Source: Callaeas wilsoni (taxonomy: Eukaryota; Chordata; Aves; Passeriformes; Callaeidae). From it: a DNA stretch of 64,000 nt. Location of the stretch: NCBI GenBank assembly GCA_013398955.1, contig VWPU01014882.1, forward strand, positions 1-64,000, in the 5' to 3' direction. Both the position numbers and the translations under genes were made by a program. Shown piece by piece: positions 48,441-61,705 of this stretch (position 1 is the stretch's first letter; each line of letters starts with the position of its first letter). The notes beneath the pieces are model-generated. The model saw nothing but the letters and a program-made list of their open reading frames with translations, searched no databases and was not told the origin of the DNA.

Positions 48441-51400
48441 ATTCTGTGTTTGGCTAGCACCAGGGCTGTTAAACCTGTTTGTCCTACAGGATATAACAAC
48501 CCATGCTCTGCCTGCCCATTTTGCCATGTGCACTTAGATTTTGGAGGAAGCAGAACTAGCAGTTTCCCACTTGCATCTTTCCTACCTCCTGCTGAAGAAT
48601 GGGTCCAGACGAGTTGTTGCATCTTCCTTCATTTCTCTTGATCCTTTGGGGTGAACAGCAGTGGAGCCCAGCTTCTCTGAGGAGAACAGATGGATTTCAG
48701 AAGCAGTACACGTGCAAATCCTCATGGAGGCATTGCCACCAGAGTGCTATGCGCCCCCAGAAACAGCTTTTAGAAGTCAAATCCCAGGCACTGCTTTTGG
48801 GTACAGCATCTGACAGCATAAAGACTGCCTGCAAAGTATCTAATCCTCCAAGAAGAGTAAAGCTAACAAACACTGTGCTATGCCCAGTGTACAAGGATCC
48901 TGTCATAGCTAGGTTCTGGGGGAAGGGATTGGTGGTTTGGGATGTGTAAAAGTATCACCAGAAGAGTTTCGGGAAAAAATTTCAGGACTTCATATCGCTT
49001 ACTTGCTGCCTGTGGTTGTGAGGGTCTGTGCCTGATGCTGTGAGGCTGATAATGTTCTTCCAGATCATCAGGTCTGAGACCCTATGACACTGGTGCTGAC
49101 AGCCAGCTGCTTTCCTCTTGTCTGAAGAGGATATTGCTGCCTTTCTGTCTGGGCAGCCCCCTCCCACTGCATCCAGCCTCTGTGCCATGGAGCACCAGCG
49201 CAGCTGTAACTCCCCTCAACGGGGTGAACTGACAAAGCCAGCAGACAAACAGCACCTTCAAAACAAACAGCCTGGCTGGGAAGGGGAGAAGAGTGGGTCA
49301 ATCCTGTCTGCCTAGGTCCCACACTCTGCAGCAAATGAGACATTTCAGTGGGTCTTTTTCCACCTCGCCCATAAAATATCTTTCGTAGTGACCAGAAAAT
49401 TTGTCAGCCTGAAAAAAACCAACCCCCAAAAAAAAGCAGCAGCTTTCTTTCCCTTCCTTCCTCCCCTTCCCCCCAAAACTGCTGCCATAGACAGATGCCT
49501 GGAGAAAAATAACAACAGGGTAAATGTATGTGCTGCTCCTTCTAATAAACATCACTTGTTAAATAATTTAGGTCAAGTCAATACACAGAAATCACAGCAA
49601 CTGAATTAAGTGGATGCTGAGAAAGCTGCGGTTTTATTCTGTTTTGTCCAGTGTTGCACCTGAAGCCCCGGTAGATCTGTTAGGGCAAATCCCAGGTGGC
49701 GATCCCTATCCAGGTTGTGGGCAGTGCTTCAGATAAGGAGTTGGTGACCATGTGAAGCAGAGCTGATTGCAGGGGCAGAAAGGACCTCACCCTGGGCAGA
49801 GATGGTTTGGGTGGGTCTGGAACCTGGGAGAAGGGTGCTGTCAGTACGTTTCTTGACCTGATGAGCTTGCTCACATGCTGTCCCATTAGCCTCCCTGAAG
49901 ACTTCTAGCTATGAAAGCACTCCTGGTGCATGTGTTTGACTTGCATGTGTGCAGCTTTAGAGCAGGTTAACTTATGTGCAGACTCTAAACTACCCAGAGA
50001 TTTAGGGGTAGTGGACTTGCCTAATTAGATCTTTGTCTCTTTTTAAAAGAAATCATGCCAAAGATGCACTCAGCAGGTTAAGGCAAACACCCTGGATGCT
50101 GAAAATATAAAATAGATTTCTCTCCATGCTTAAACCCAGCCTTTCATGCCAGTTCATTATGGTTCATTATAATCACTTTTTGATTATTGTGATCACATGA
50201 TATTTTTTCCAGATGCCTCTCTGCACCATTTCTCATGACTAAGTTTAGTAACCAGCTGCTAGCAAGCTACAGAGGAAAACACAGGAGGTAAAAGTTGATA
50301 TTCAGGTGGCTTTAATAGGCAAAATTTGAGTGGATGCAACTGGGCACAGCAAATTCTGCTGCTTGAACTTCTCTCCTGCAACATTTCCAGTCTGTGATGT
50401 ACAGCACAGAGGTGCAAATCTCTTACAAGCTCCCTACAGGCTTTTTAACAATGCAGAGGGATGGGAAATTTAAATAAGGACGTTGTGGGAAGATATAGAT
50501 GAAATGGCTACAAGGATTTGGGAAAAGAACAGGGAGTTTTGTGCAGCTGCTGTTCTTTCTTATGACCAAGAGAAGCATGTTGCATCAGGCAGTACTCAAA
50601 GAGGAAGAAAGAGACTAAATCCTTCTCAGAGGTGTAACACTTTGCATCAGATTCAATCTGAAAACCTTGGCTCAAAACAAATCTGAACATGAGAAAATTT
50701 AACCTCTAGAGCCAAACTTTATGGCTAGCACACAGCTCTTGGGTAAATAATGACACCAAAGCATATTCTTTTCCTTTTAAATAATGGCCAAATAGTTACA
50801 GAGGTCTGTTTTGTAGAAAAAAAAATGGACCAAGCTTAGCATATCTTAATTAGCTTCCCTCTTCCCAAAGGAAAAAAATTAAATGAGGTGGTATACTTCT
50901 TAATTCACCATGCCAGAAAAGACCATCTTTGAATGCCGGAGCTGTTACAGATGTGTCACTTTTTGACATAACTGAGCCTGGCTTAACACATTTTGACAGG
51001 ATATCATAACCTGGTGTGGCATGTTAAGAAGAAAAAGTCATCCTTTTGGACTGGGCTTTAGATCAAAAAATATTGACATAGAAAAAGTACTGGGGAAAGA
51101 AAAGAAACCCTTACAAGTGGATTGTAGGAATGAGATGTAGCTATTTGTCAGGTGGTGTAATCTGACGATCCCAAAGGTCAGTGACGTGTTTTTCGGTAGT
51201 GTTGAAACTCCTGTCAGTATTCAGTCATTGCTGTTCCTAATGTGTGACAGTTGAGGATACTTGAATAATTAAACTAGATAAAATCTAGCCACTTTTGAAG
51301 CTCCACTCACTGATTTCTTTGGTTTTTTGTTGCTGCAATAGGTATTTCGCAGCAATTACAAGATGATCAGGTTTTCGGATGGCCACAAAGTTGTGTAGTT

Positions 51401-53739
51401 AACAGTGATGCCAGAGGTCTCACCTGGCTACAACCATCCAAAGACTGTGCATGTTGTGAGTATTTGGTGGCTGATCGAGTTTTCCAGTGGGATGTCAACT
51501 AGGCAAGGTCCTCCATCTTCAGCTGGACTGGAAACATTTTTAAAATCTTTGTTGTACCCTTGAGGAAAATAGCAGCACGAGTTCTTCGGCCTTCTGTGGT
51601 CCAAATTTTTGATCTACTCAGAGGCCTTCATCATTTCACCTTCATCACGGTCCTGTGAAACAGACTATCCCCAGTTTACACCTGGGATGTCTCAGGCAGA
51701 AGGCATGTCATGTGGCATGGCCAAGGCTCCCTGGGAAACCAGTGGTGGGATTTGGAGGCGAGGAGCCATCCTCTCCTCCCATGCGATGCAGATAAAGGCC
51801 CGTTAGTCATTAACTGGAGCTTATCGCAGCAGATGGCACTGCTCCACCATCTTCACCAGGAGCCTGCCGCAAAGCCAGCGGTGACATTGGAAAGGCTCCC
51901 ACTCCCGCGATGGGCTCCTGGCCAGTTCTCTGTGCTCCGCCGCCAAACGTTTGGATTTTCTCGCAGTTTACGATTTCCTCTCTCTTCACTTACCCCCATC
52001 AAGGGCTTAGCTGAATACAGCAATAAGGAAGCAAGGAGGGTCAAGTTTATAAATGACTGTGGGAAGTTTGGTTTCCATGGCTGCCAGCAATTACTGTGCA
52101 GACTCAGATGAGTGGAGATTACAGCCCAGGGCTGCTATTTTGCGCGCTGGCAAGACACAATAACAAATGACAAACTTAATTCACTGCTGCAGCAGGGAGG
52201 AGGCATCTCACTCTGAGAACCTGGGGCTTATCTTACAGGAGAAGCAGCTCTAAGTGGATTTCGCCTTTTTTTCTGGCTGTGCTGATGCCAGCTAATGCAT
52301 ATTCTTCAGTCAGTAGCATCATTTCACCTCAGAGATCTTAAGTCTATTAGTCAGCCACCCTTTCTATTTCTGGACCTGGGAAATGTTAAGCAAATAACAA
52401 AATTTAGCCCCCAGAGTGGGCTTAGAGGTCAGCCTGATTTTTAATTTCTTTTTCCCCCCAAAGGATCTGATGAGTTTTTCTAATTGAAATATAAAATAAA
52501 CAGTTGCTTGGCCAAAATGCAGGGTGGCAGCTTGCATTCCACAGTGGCTGGGAGCTCACCTCTCTCCAGAACATTTCCACATGCTGCCTCCTGTCAATAC
52601 AAATGCCAGGGACTTTATTTATAAGACTACAAGTCCACACTATGGAGCCATTTATTACTGGTAGCAATCAATTAATAGTGCACAGACATCTGTACTAGCT
52701 CAACTTGGTATCATGGTTTAAACCACAGTACAGGATGTGCACTTAGGCAGCGCATGGTGCACATTGGTATTCCCAGCAGGAAGGTTTTGTGAGAGCCTCT
52801 CTGGCTATTTTGAGCCTTTCCTGGTGCCTCTGAGGCAAAGGAAGCCATTTGGGGCAAAAGAGAGACTTTGCAGTCTGCTCAGTGCTGAGCAGGCTCAACA
52901 ATAAAATGTATGGAGCTATACAGTGAGCTGGCACTGAGGCAGTGCTTTTCAGCTGTTATCTTAGTTGTTGTTGCAATGTCCTGACAAGCAGACAAGTAAT
53001 GTTCCTAACTTACAGGTACAGGAGATGAATACTGGGAGTAGAGTTATTCATCAAGGACCAGCTCTAGAGCAGGTATCACTCAGTAAGTAGCTACCCCACC
53101 AAAATCAGTGGTACTTTTGCTGTTGGTGCTTTCCTCTCTGTTGGATGCCAAAAAATGATGGTCAGATCACTCCCACAGCCATCACTCTGGTAAACTGAGC
53201 AGTTTGGCTCTTGGAGTCATACTTAGAAAGGCAGGTTTTCAAATCCCAGGAATATTGTCATGGACCTTCTCTGGGGCATCTGCACCTCACCAAACTGTTT
53301 CTTGAATTGAGTGATCTGGGTCCCTGGTGTGGTTACCAGTTTCGAAGAAAAGGTGAAATTATCTCCTTACTAGCCTCAGAGGTGGCCCTGATCAGGTCCT
53401 TTAGCAGACCTTTTGTTGACAGCATTACACTGGATATTTGTGCATGAGTAATTGGGGTTCACAACTCATTTTGAAGGCATTCCTATCTGTTTCCTGTCCT
53501 GTAGGTATCACCTACATTTTCTGTTCTTAGGCGTGCTTACTTCATGTAGGACTGAACTGAAACACATATAGTTCTACCATACTTGGTAGAAGTACCATAC
53601 TTCTTCCTCCAAGATCACCAAGAGATTACAAAGCTCTTTGTACCAGTGATGTCTCCTCACAATTTTGTAGCCTTCCAATCTTAGTACAACAGATTTTAGT
53701 TACAGATTTTAGTAGATCACGGGTATGAAAGTAAAATAC
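48441..53739. other. Intergenic stretch, part possibly conserved noncoding
   Basis: No gene recognised. The part 51700-52200 is richer in CpG and lower in simple sequence than its surroundings and may contain a conserved element. A 133-codon plus-strand open frame there (51710-52111) has no support. Confidence 0.4.
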
Positions 53740-54260
53740 CATCATGCCACCCACCTCACCTTGTGGGACCCAGTCCATAAGACAACTGCCATGATGACAA
53801 CTTTCTGATTTCCATCATATTTTCAGAGTCATCAGTCACTTTAATTCATTTACCACATCCTCTATTGGCTTTGTATTGTTCTAAGATTTGAATCCAGCTA
53901 GTGTGTGGTACCAAGTTGAATGCTTTGGAAAATCTTAATGTTTTTTTCCATCATCACCATTGACTTCATCAAGTAAACTTGTAATCACGGCCCAGAAAGA
54001 TATTAAGTTCATTTGACAGGGTCTGTTTTCCATAAACCCCTGCTGATGGGCATGAATTATATTTCCCCTATTAGCTGCTCCATTATTTTACCTGGGATCG
54101 ATGTCAGCTTGACAGGCCTATAATTACCTGGGTCGTCTCCTTTACCCTTTTAAAATATTAGCTCAACACAAGATTTCTGTCAGTCCTGTGGAAATTCCCT
54201 GCTGCTCCAGGAGTTACGGAAAATTAACCTTTGTAGTACAGAGAGCTGTAGCCAAAGCAG
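53740..54260 (-). mobile_element. Ancient CR1-like LINE remnant, reverse-transcriptase region
   Basis: The plus strand is the reverse complement of an old amniote CR1 open-reading-frame region. Diagnostic blocks in order are 'ggtaccaagttgaatgcttt', 'aaacttgtaatc', 'gtctgttttccataaaccc', 'gctgctccattattttacc', 'gggatcgatgtcagcttgac' and 'ggcctataattacctgggtc'. No intact frame remains. This class predates modern bird CR1 and is known from turtles and crocodilians. Confidence 0.75.
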
Positions 54261-57200
54261 CACAGGGCAAGACAAGGCTGGCTTCTCTCACTCCCTGCCA
54301 CCTGCCATACTTAGAAGGTGTCCCCCAGCATCCTTGGTATCATTACACACAGTCAAGGAATGTTGGACTTTGACTACTTGCCCTGGTTTCTTGAGCACAG
54401 GACCCACTTTCCTCCCAGCACTGCTGCATGATGCCTTTCTTCTGCTCCATACCATGGTCCTGTTTCTCCCAGTGTGGGCTTTTGGGACCAGAGCGAGGGT
54501 CTCTGGCAGAGCCACGCTCCTGGGAAGTGCATCCCAGCTGTGGGTGGCAAAAGCTGAGGACTTCTTCATTGCTGTGGCTGGGCTGCTGGGACACTGGGCT
54601 GCAGGGACACAGGAGGTGATATTCTTAGTTTTCTTTGTTCTTTCTGTTGTCCATTCTTTTCCCCTGCCTTCTCCACAATCTCTTCTCTGCTTCTACCTGC
54701 TTCTTAACCCTGGTCTTTGTCTGGGCTTCTGCTGCTGTTATCATACCCAGGCAGGGTCTGGCTAGAACAAAGGCACGTGCACGTAGGCACAGGAATCCAC
54801 AGCCTATTGGACCACATGATGAGTGCTGTGTCTTTCATGCTCTGGAGCTGTTCTCCCGTGTGTAGGCTGCAATTTTAACCGATGTCAAGGTCCCCTGGGT
54901 GAGAGACAGACATCTTTTAGTATATAACTAAAAATTGGCATGAATAACTATAGCTTCTGTAAGGAGACAAGCAGACTTACACACAGGGAAGAGTTCATAA
55001 TCAATTATATCAATAATATCATAGAGCAAATACACAAGCTCCTGCTCTCTCCATTTATGTGAGCACAAAAATCAGTGAGCACATACACACAGAACAAGGA
55101 GGTATGGAAAAGGACTGCTCATGTCAGGCTAGGCTGGATGTAAAACATATTTTAGTAGCTGATTCTTTTTTAGGTATGTTTTCAGAACTGTACATCCCAA
55201 AGTCAAGAAATTTTTATTGCACAGTTCTCATGGATTTCTTATTATACCTCCTTCAACTTTTTCTCTGCCCTTCTGAAAAAAAATGGATCTGGCATGCATA
55301 GAAAAATCTCAAGGGTTACTGGTCTTTACTTCCAAAAGTGATCAGAGTTAGGCAAGGAAGAAGAGTAAGAAAAAGTTAGAGACCAAGAAATTAGGAAGAA
55401 AATACATCAGTGCAGACTATTTCCTCATGGGTTATTGACAAGGGACACAGCTGGTGCAGTAGCAGGGAGTGATCATCCTGTCAGGTCAATGAGATGGAAG
55501 AGACACAGGGAACCCACTCAAATTTATGAGGACCCATGTAAGATGCTAAGCACGACTTGCATTTGGATATTAGTTTGCAGGGAAGTGATGTTTCTCTTCC
55601 CAACACAGGCCTCATGGAATAGTAATAAGGAAATGTTAAGGACTGGAACCAACTTAGGGTTATTTTATTAGTGTATGTGGTTATCAGGGAAAGCTTAGCA
55701 CTGGGGATCCTGTTACACACCACTGCTTCCTAGTCATTACACCAAGCTTATGAGAGGAGTGCATTTCCCTCCTGGGGGACTCCAGATAATTGTTGATTTG
55801 GAGAGTGAAGATGAATGGCAATGCTGAACCATGCGTGCACACACACAAACACACACACACAAAATGTCAGACTTCACTCTCCATGTTTTAATGTAGATGC
55901 TTCAAGAAGAGATCGAGTCATTGATTTCTCTCTCCAGGATGAACCCTAAAGAATAGGTAGGCACTGACACACAATTTGTTTCTCTGTCTTTCTGATAGCA
56001 AATAAATGAAGCAGCACTGAGAGTAGCGCTGCAGCCACTCACCGACCATAAAGCACTCCCCTAGCACACAGTGCACCGCAAAGAAGGGGGTGTTGTAGCA
56101 TTAACTCTTACTTGCTCACAGGAAAACAAGCCTGAGCTGAAACTGGAGTAGCTTTGTAACTTAACTCCCGGTCTGGCCTGAGGGCACTGGTATTTGATGA
56201 GGACATTGGAAGGCAGGAAAGTCTTAAAACCTGGCACACCTGACACACCTGCCCTTATTTGCATTGCTGAAAGAGGAAGGAACAATTTATAAAGTTTAAT
56301 CTAAAACTTGCTGAATTTATTTGTATCTCTCCATGTGGAGCAGACTCCAGGAAGAGTGTCTGTAGGTGCAGAGATGGGTGAAAAGGCTGAAATACCTTAT
56401 CCGTGCAAGCTCTGGGAGCACAGGCAAGTGAGCTGTAGCTTAGTCTGTAGCTCACTGTGTAGCTCAGTGACTTTATGGAGGTCACCTGGGACAAGAAATT
56501 TTATTTCTTTTCTGGACTGAGCAATGAACACCTGAGTCCGATCTGTTATGACAGCTCAGCTGATGAGTAGTAATTTCATTTCTGGTGACCACTCTGCCAC
56601 AGACATATTGCAGATATACTGCTCATCCCACCACTGTTTTAAAGGAGAGGGAATCAGGACATGTGAAAGAAAGAGGGGAAGAAGTGTTTGTTGGTACCCA
56701 CAATCCCTGTGGGCAGTGGAGTACTGGCTCATCAGTGGTTCTTCACTGGGAGAGGGAGCAGGCTTTTTCCTTCTCAGATTAGATGAGCACTGCTCAGTCC
56801 AAAGAAAATTATCTGATTTTAAGAATTGCAGAGAAGTAAGCCATTTCTTCCTATGGCATTGCTCCATTCCCTATATTTAACCTCCACTTACGGGCATCAA
56901 AGCGACAATGACCTTCTTCTGTCACCAGCACCTCCCAGCACGTCCAAGGACTACTTTGGCTCTCAATGAAAGGGAAATCAGCTCTAAGTACTCTCCAGGA
57001 AGGCCCTGGGAAACTCAGATGTTGCCAAGGCTGCATAGCTACTGGTGTCCAAACCAGCCAAAGTCTGTCTGGTAGGCAGTGATCCCTGCAGCACAGACAT
57101 CTCCAGATGGGTAGGGCCCCTCAGGGAACTCCTGTTGGAGGAATATTCACATATGCTGCAGTATCTGGCTGCAGGATTGTGTGTAACCCTAATTGTGCCA

Positions 57201-58544
57201 GTGGGTCTTGTAAAATGCACGGACAAGGGCCAGTCCTCCATTTCTCAGGTCCAGTACAGGCCATTTAACACTTGCAGAGTGTGTTCAAAACATGACGTCC
57301 AGCAAAATATCCACTTCTACAACTATGGATGACAATGTAGCCCTGCATGCTGAGGTCTGCAGAGGCCTGGAATTTCTTGCAGCCCCATGATGGGAGAGCA
57401 GGTGTGATTCCTGCTGGTCCATCACTGCCAGTGCCTCTTTAGTGACCCTGTAATGGCAGGACAAGGAGGGAGGAAGGTTCTCTCACTGCCTTAATACAAA
57501 CAGCAAAGAAAGACTGAAAATTTGTGAAAAATCATTTGACTGCTTGTCTTTAATTACAGAGCACCAGCCCTGAGCATTGACCTGGACTAAACAGAGTGGT
57601 CCCTCTGGGGTACAAATGTCTCCTGTTCTCTGTGCTGTTTGTCCGGGAGCTAGAAGGGATGCCAGTAAGTCACCAGGAAATACCATGTTCTCACAGACCC
57701 AGAGGTGCCTCAATTTCCATAATAATATTGTTTTCTTCTTAATTATTAATAGTCTTCCTAGATGAATATAGTCTTTAAAAATGTATTAAGCAGAGCTGTT
57801 CTGCCCTGAAAGAAAGAAAAATAGTAAAATTTCTTCTTATAGCTGCCGGAAGGTTTTATCCCACAGTGAGATGTTTGAAGGAGAAAGAATAACCTAACAA
57901 ATAAGGCATTGGATAGAAACTTCAGGAACCTCACTGCTGTCCTTGACTGTGCTGTGGGTGTCCACTGTCACCTCTACTCCCTCTCTGCATACCTGTGGTG
58001 CAGAACAAGATGTATTTGTCTGCAGTGTACTTTCTTTTGAGGCTTTAATTTTCTTGCTTCTGACTCTGCAGAGGAGGCAGTGGTCCAGGGGATTGGTGTC
58101 ACATGGGGAATTCAGCTGCTGTTGAAATCCATATAGTAATGCTAAGTGACACTGGTGCTGGTTAAGAGAGGGTCTGGGAAACACATATAACTGCATTTGG
58201 GAGGTGGGTATTTCTAGACATTTTTCAGGTGATGTTGGCTGTTATCAGTCTCTAAGATAATATTCCAGTGCTGTCATAAAAATAAAACTCAGCTCTAAAG
58301 GTAAAAAATCTATGTCTCTCAGCTGTGGTCTCAGACTTGTTAATGTATGCTTTGCGACAGAGGATACCTGATGGCAGCCCTCTCCCTCAATATCCCCTAC
58401 AAGTCCTTTAATGCCAAGATCCATGTGAGGCATCAGAGAACCAGCACAAAGGTTATTCTAAAGAGAATTCTGTGCTGGCATTATTATTTATACCAGCCAG
58501 TCACATGGTAGATAGCTCACAGAATCCCCACAGAATATTGTCTG
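54261..58544. other. Intergenic stretch
   Basis: No gene recognised. A CA-type microsatellite lies at 55838-55860. Confidence 0.5.
55838..55860. repeat. (CA)n microsatellite with one interruption
   Basis: Alternating CA on the plus strand with a single extra A. Confidence 0.9.
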
Positions 58545-58640
58545 CATGGTTCAGGTAGAGAAAGTAGGCAAAGAGTTTAAGCAATTTATCTCAGAGAGCA
58601 CATGGGCCAGGAGCAGAGCGGGAGCAGCACTTGGATGGAC
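58545..58640 (+). mobile_element. Possible old SINE/L2-like tail
   Basis: 'gtaggcaaagagtttaagca' followed by 'atttatctcagagagcacat' and 'agcagagcgggagcag' resembles the 'gaggcacagagaggttaagt...' to '...cagagccgggat' tail of MIR/L2-type elements. Tentative. Confidence 0.35.
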
Positions 58641-61589
58641 TTGTGTGCGTGCGGGCCTCTGTGCCGGCTGTTCAGCGGTGCAGTTTGTCCCCTTAAGGAG
58701 AGCAGAATCCCTCACTAGGACTGTTTAAACTTTGCAAAACCCATCTATTCCAAATGACTACCCAAGGTAGTCATTTACATGCAACCAAGTATTGTCTCAG
58801 AAGTAATTTACTACTGATTACTTCCATGATGTGCATGCCACTCGTAGCAGCTGCACAGCATTACATGATAATCAGCCCTGTGCTTCGGAGGGAAAAGCTA
58901 AGTGGCTCGGCACAATCCAGCCCCTCTCGCCAGTGAGAAATAATCTGATTATTCCGCAAGATTATAGTTTTTCCTCTCCAGAAAGTTCTGATCGCCTGTT
59001 CCTCCCGAGGACATCCATCATCCCAGCATGTGTGGAGCAAACCACTAGGTGGAAGTGTTGGCTCAGCATGCTGAGATGGCACGCTAAGTAAGAGAGGAGA
59101 AAGTCCTGGGCATCCTGCTTTGCTTTCGCTTTAGGAACATCTGCACAAGCAGCACAGCTTCAGACTTGGTGAAAGACACCACTGGAGAGGCTGCGCCATC
59201 ATTTTGATGGTTTGGCATTGTTTTATGGCTTGCTGTTGAATTAAAAAAAAAAGGAGAAATTACAACTTAATTGAGGCTAAATTCTAGATTGAAGCAGTCC
59301 CATTATAAGGAATCCAGTTCTGCGGAGTTCCTGCTGAGCTCACTAGTTGTGAAAAAATACAGCTGTTTCTTTAAGTGCTTTAAAAATATAAAGCAACCAG
59401 TGCTAGCCTCTCGGTTTTAGGGACTACCTGTGGCATTTCTGGCCTGCATTGTTCTCCTGGTACCTCCTTATGCCTTATTTTGCTGCAAGCTCAAAATTCT
59501 GGGGAAAATGAGCTTTTGTCTGATGATCGGGCAGTTTGGCTGGAGAAGGCTTGGCACAGCCATCGGAAGAGCTGCAGAGATGTGATGCCTCCCTGGCCCC
59601 CAGCTGGCCGCAGCTAAAGGGGGTGACCTGGGGGTGGGCGCTGCCTTTGGTGGGGCGAGGGAGACTTCTCCCAGCAGAGTGCTGAGCATGTGGCCACAGC
59701 CTGCCCATCCCGGGTGGGCGACGGGCGCTTGTCGCACGCAGAGAGGCGACTCGCAGGCAGCGTGGCAGCTTGGCTGCTGCCCCCTCAGACGCTCGAGTGC
59801 CATGAGGATTTCTTCCTCCAGGATGACTGAGAACGGCAGAGGCATCTTGCTTTTCTCAGCGTGTGAAGGAGGGGGGCAGCGGGAGTTTCTTCACAGGCAG
59901 AGAGGGCAGATTTACCGGTAGATGGAGGTGTTCCTGCATGGGGAGCTGGGGCTTTACCTCTGTGTTTACTCTCCCAACTGTTGCCACTTGATTAAAGGGC
60001 TCCAGCGGCAATAAATACTTCGGTGTGCGGTCTCCTCATGAGCTGCCTTGCTCAGAGCGGTTCCCAGGGCTGCTGCCTTCCTGTGCCCTGCGCCGGCTGT
60101 GTGGCACTCACCGTACCCAAAGCTTCTTCCCATCGCCGCTCTGCACCTGAGCGTGGTGAGCGTGTGCCTAAGGGGGCATAAGTGAATCCCGAAAGGATGG
60201 GATTAGTTTGGAGAATGTGGAACATCTCGGTGTACACAGATATGGATACTGCAGTGTGACAGCTCTATAAATCCTCCCGTGCAACCCACTAAAGAAGAGG
60301 ACTGCATGCTGAGAGTTAAACAATGGGTTTCTGGCAAGAGGATATCATTGCACATTGCATGCTTGAGAGAAGATGGGGATGATGAAAATACATGAATGCC
60401 CATAGTAGCACTCTTCTTGGAATTGTAAGGAAGAACTTTGAGTTAAGGGGACAAATTATGCAGTCTCAATCATATGAACCTTAGCACTCACGCAAGTAGG
60501 GATTTATTGGGTTACCCTGTGGCATACAGGGACAACCTCACTGCTTTTATTGCCTTAAGGGCTGTCGCCTTTTGGGTAGCTCTTTCAAGAGAGCCTTTTG
60601 GGGGACTGAGCTGGCCCTGTCACTGCAATGTCTCAGCCTCCTCGGCACTGAAGCTAAGCCAGGAGGTCAGGGCAGTCAGTTTTAGGAGACTGCAAGCTCT
60701 GGGCTTCTTCTCAGAGCTGATGTACTGTGCTCTTTCATACAACAGAGAGGTGATGGGTTGGGATGTGGCTAGCCAGCTAATAGTGACACTGCCAGGTAGT
60801 ATTTTGGATTAGTACTTTTTTCTTTTCTCTACATGCTCCTGTAAGTCAAAGCACACCTTAGGTTAGCCCCTTCAGTTTACAAGTTAGAAAACACTCATTA
60901 GTACGTGTTAATATACCCCTTTCCAAAAATTTGTTTTTCCCCATGCTCTTCGCATGTCCATAGTATGGTCCTTGGTGGAACTTATTACACATTCATTACC
61001 ACTTAGGGGCCACACATAGAAGCCAATGCTGGAGGCTGCACAAAAGAAGTGCCTCTCTTCTCCACACCACCTTCTGTGCTTCTCCATCGGCCATCTGTTG
61101 AAGCACAGAAGTGCCAGACCTCCCACTTGCCATGTTTCAAGATGTTGATGCTAGGGCTATCATGATCTGGTTCATAATGGCAGAGCAAAGTACCCCTCAT
61201 TTTTCCCACTTTATACGTGTCAGACTCCCCAAGAATGAAAGTTGCTGGTGCACCAGAATTGGTGGCCTGCAATACTTCCCTAGTGTTGGTTTTGTTTCAC
61301 ATGGTGCTGTAGTCACCGAAAAAGTGATAATTGCTACCAGCAGAGCAGCCCCTGCTGTAGGTGGGGAACAGTCCAGGAAAAAAGGGACCCGTAGTGCTCC
61401 TGTAGTGGCTTTATCAGAGACTCATCACTGAGGGCCTTATGGGTGAAACTTTGTCCCAAGAGGAAGGTCCTGCCAAAGGTGCATGTGGCCCAGCCACTAA
61501 TTTATTCCAATTTAAGACATACTCCAAATGAATATGTTTATTGTGCCTTTTCTGCTCCCCCAAAGAAAATTCCCTTGTTTTCTGAAACA
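58641..61589. other. Intergenic stretch with a CpG-retaining patch
   Basis: No gene recognised. An 11-bp-stem hairpin lies at 58752-58776. A small GC- and CpG-rich patch lies at about 59560-59800 with a G-rich run (59619-59661). Confidence 0.45.
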
Positions 61590-61705
61590 GCAAGATTAAT
61601 ACTTAGTGCTTGCTAACCATTTTCCATGTTCAGTGTGCTATACAAATATTAACTAATGAATCTCATCATGACATAATTAAATCTTATTTTACAGTGATTG
61701 AATGT
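61590..61705 (+). mobile_element. Possible old SINE/L2-like tail
   Basis: 'aatacttagtgcttgctaac' followed by 'cagtgtgctatacaaatatt', 'aactaatgaatctcatcatg' and 'cttattttacagtga' follows the order of a MIR/L2-type tail. This is the best of the four such matches in the window. Confidence 0.45.

Noticed and set aside
51710..52111. 133-codon plus-strand open frame
   Set aside because: No flanking splice signals. The sequence looks more like noncoding regulatory DNA.
54334..54765. 143-codon plus-strand open frame with hydrophobic segments resembling membrane spans
   Set aside because: Other frames are open on both strands, no splice or start context is convincing, and it lies just past an old LINE remnant.
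60052..60237. Minus-strand frame ending at a strong GTGAGTG donor (near 60113)
   Set aside because: No acceptor or partner exon was found, and the peptide is short and unrecognised.
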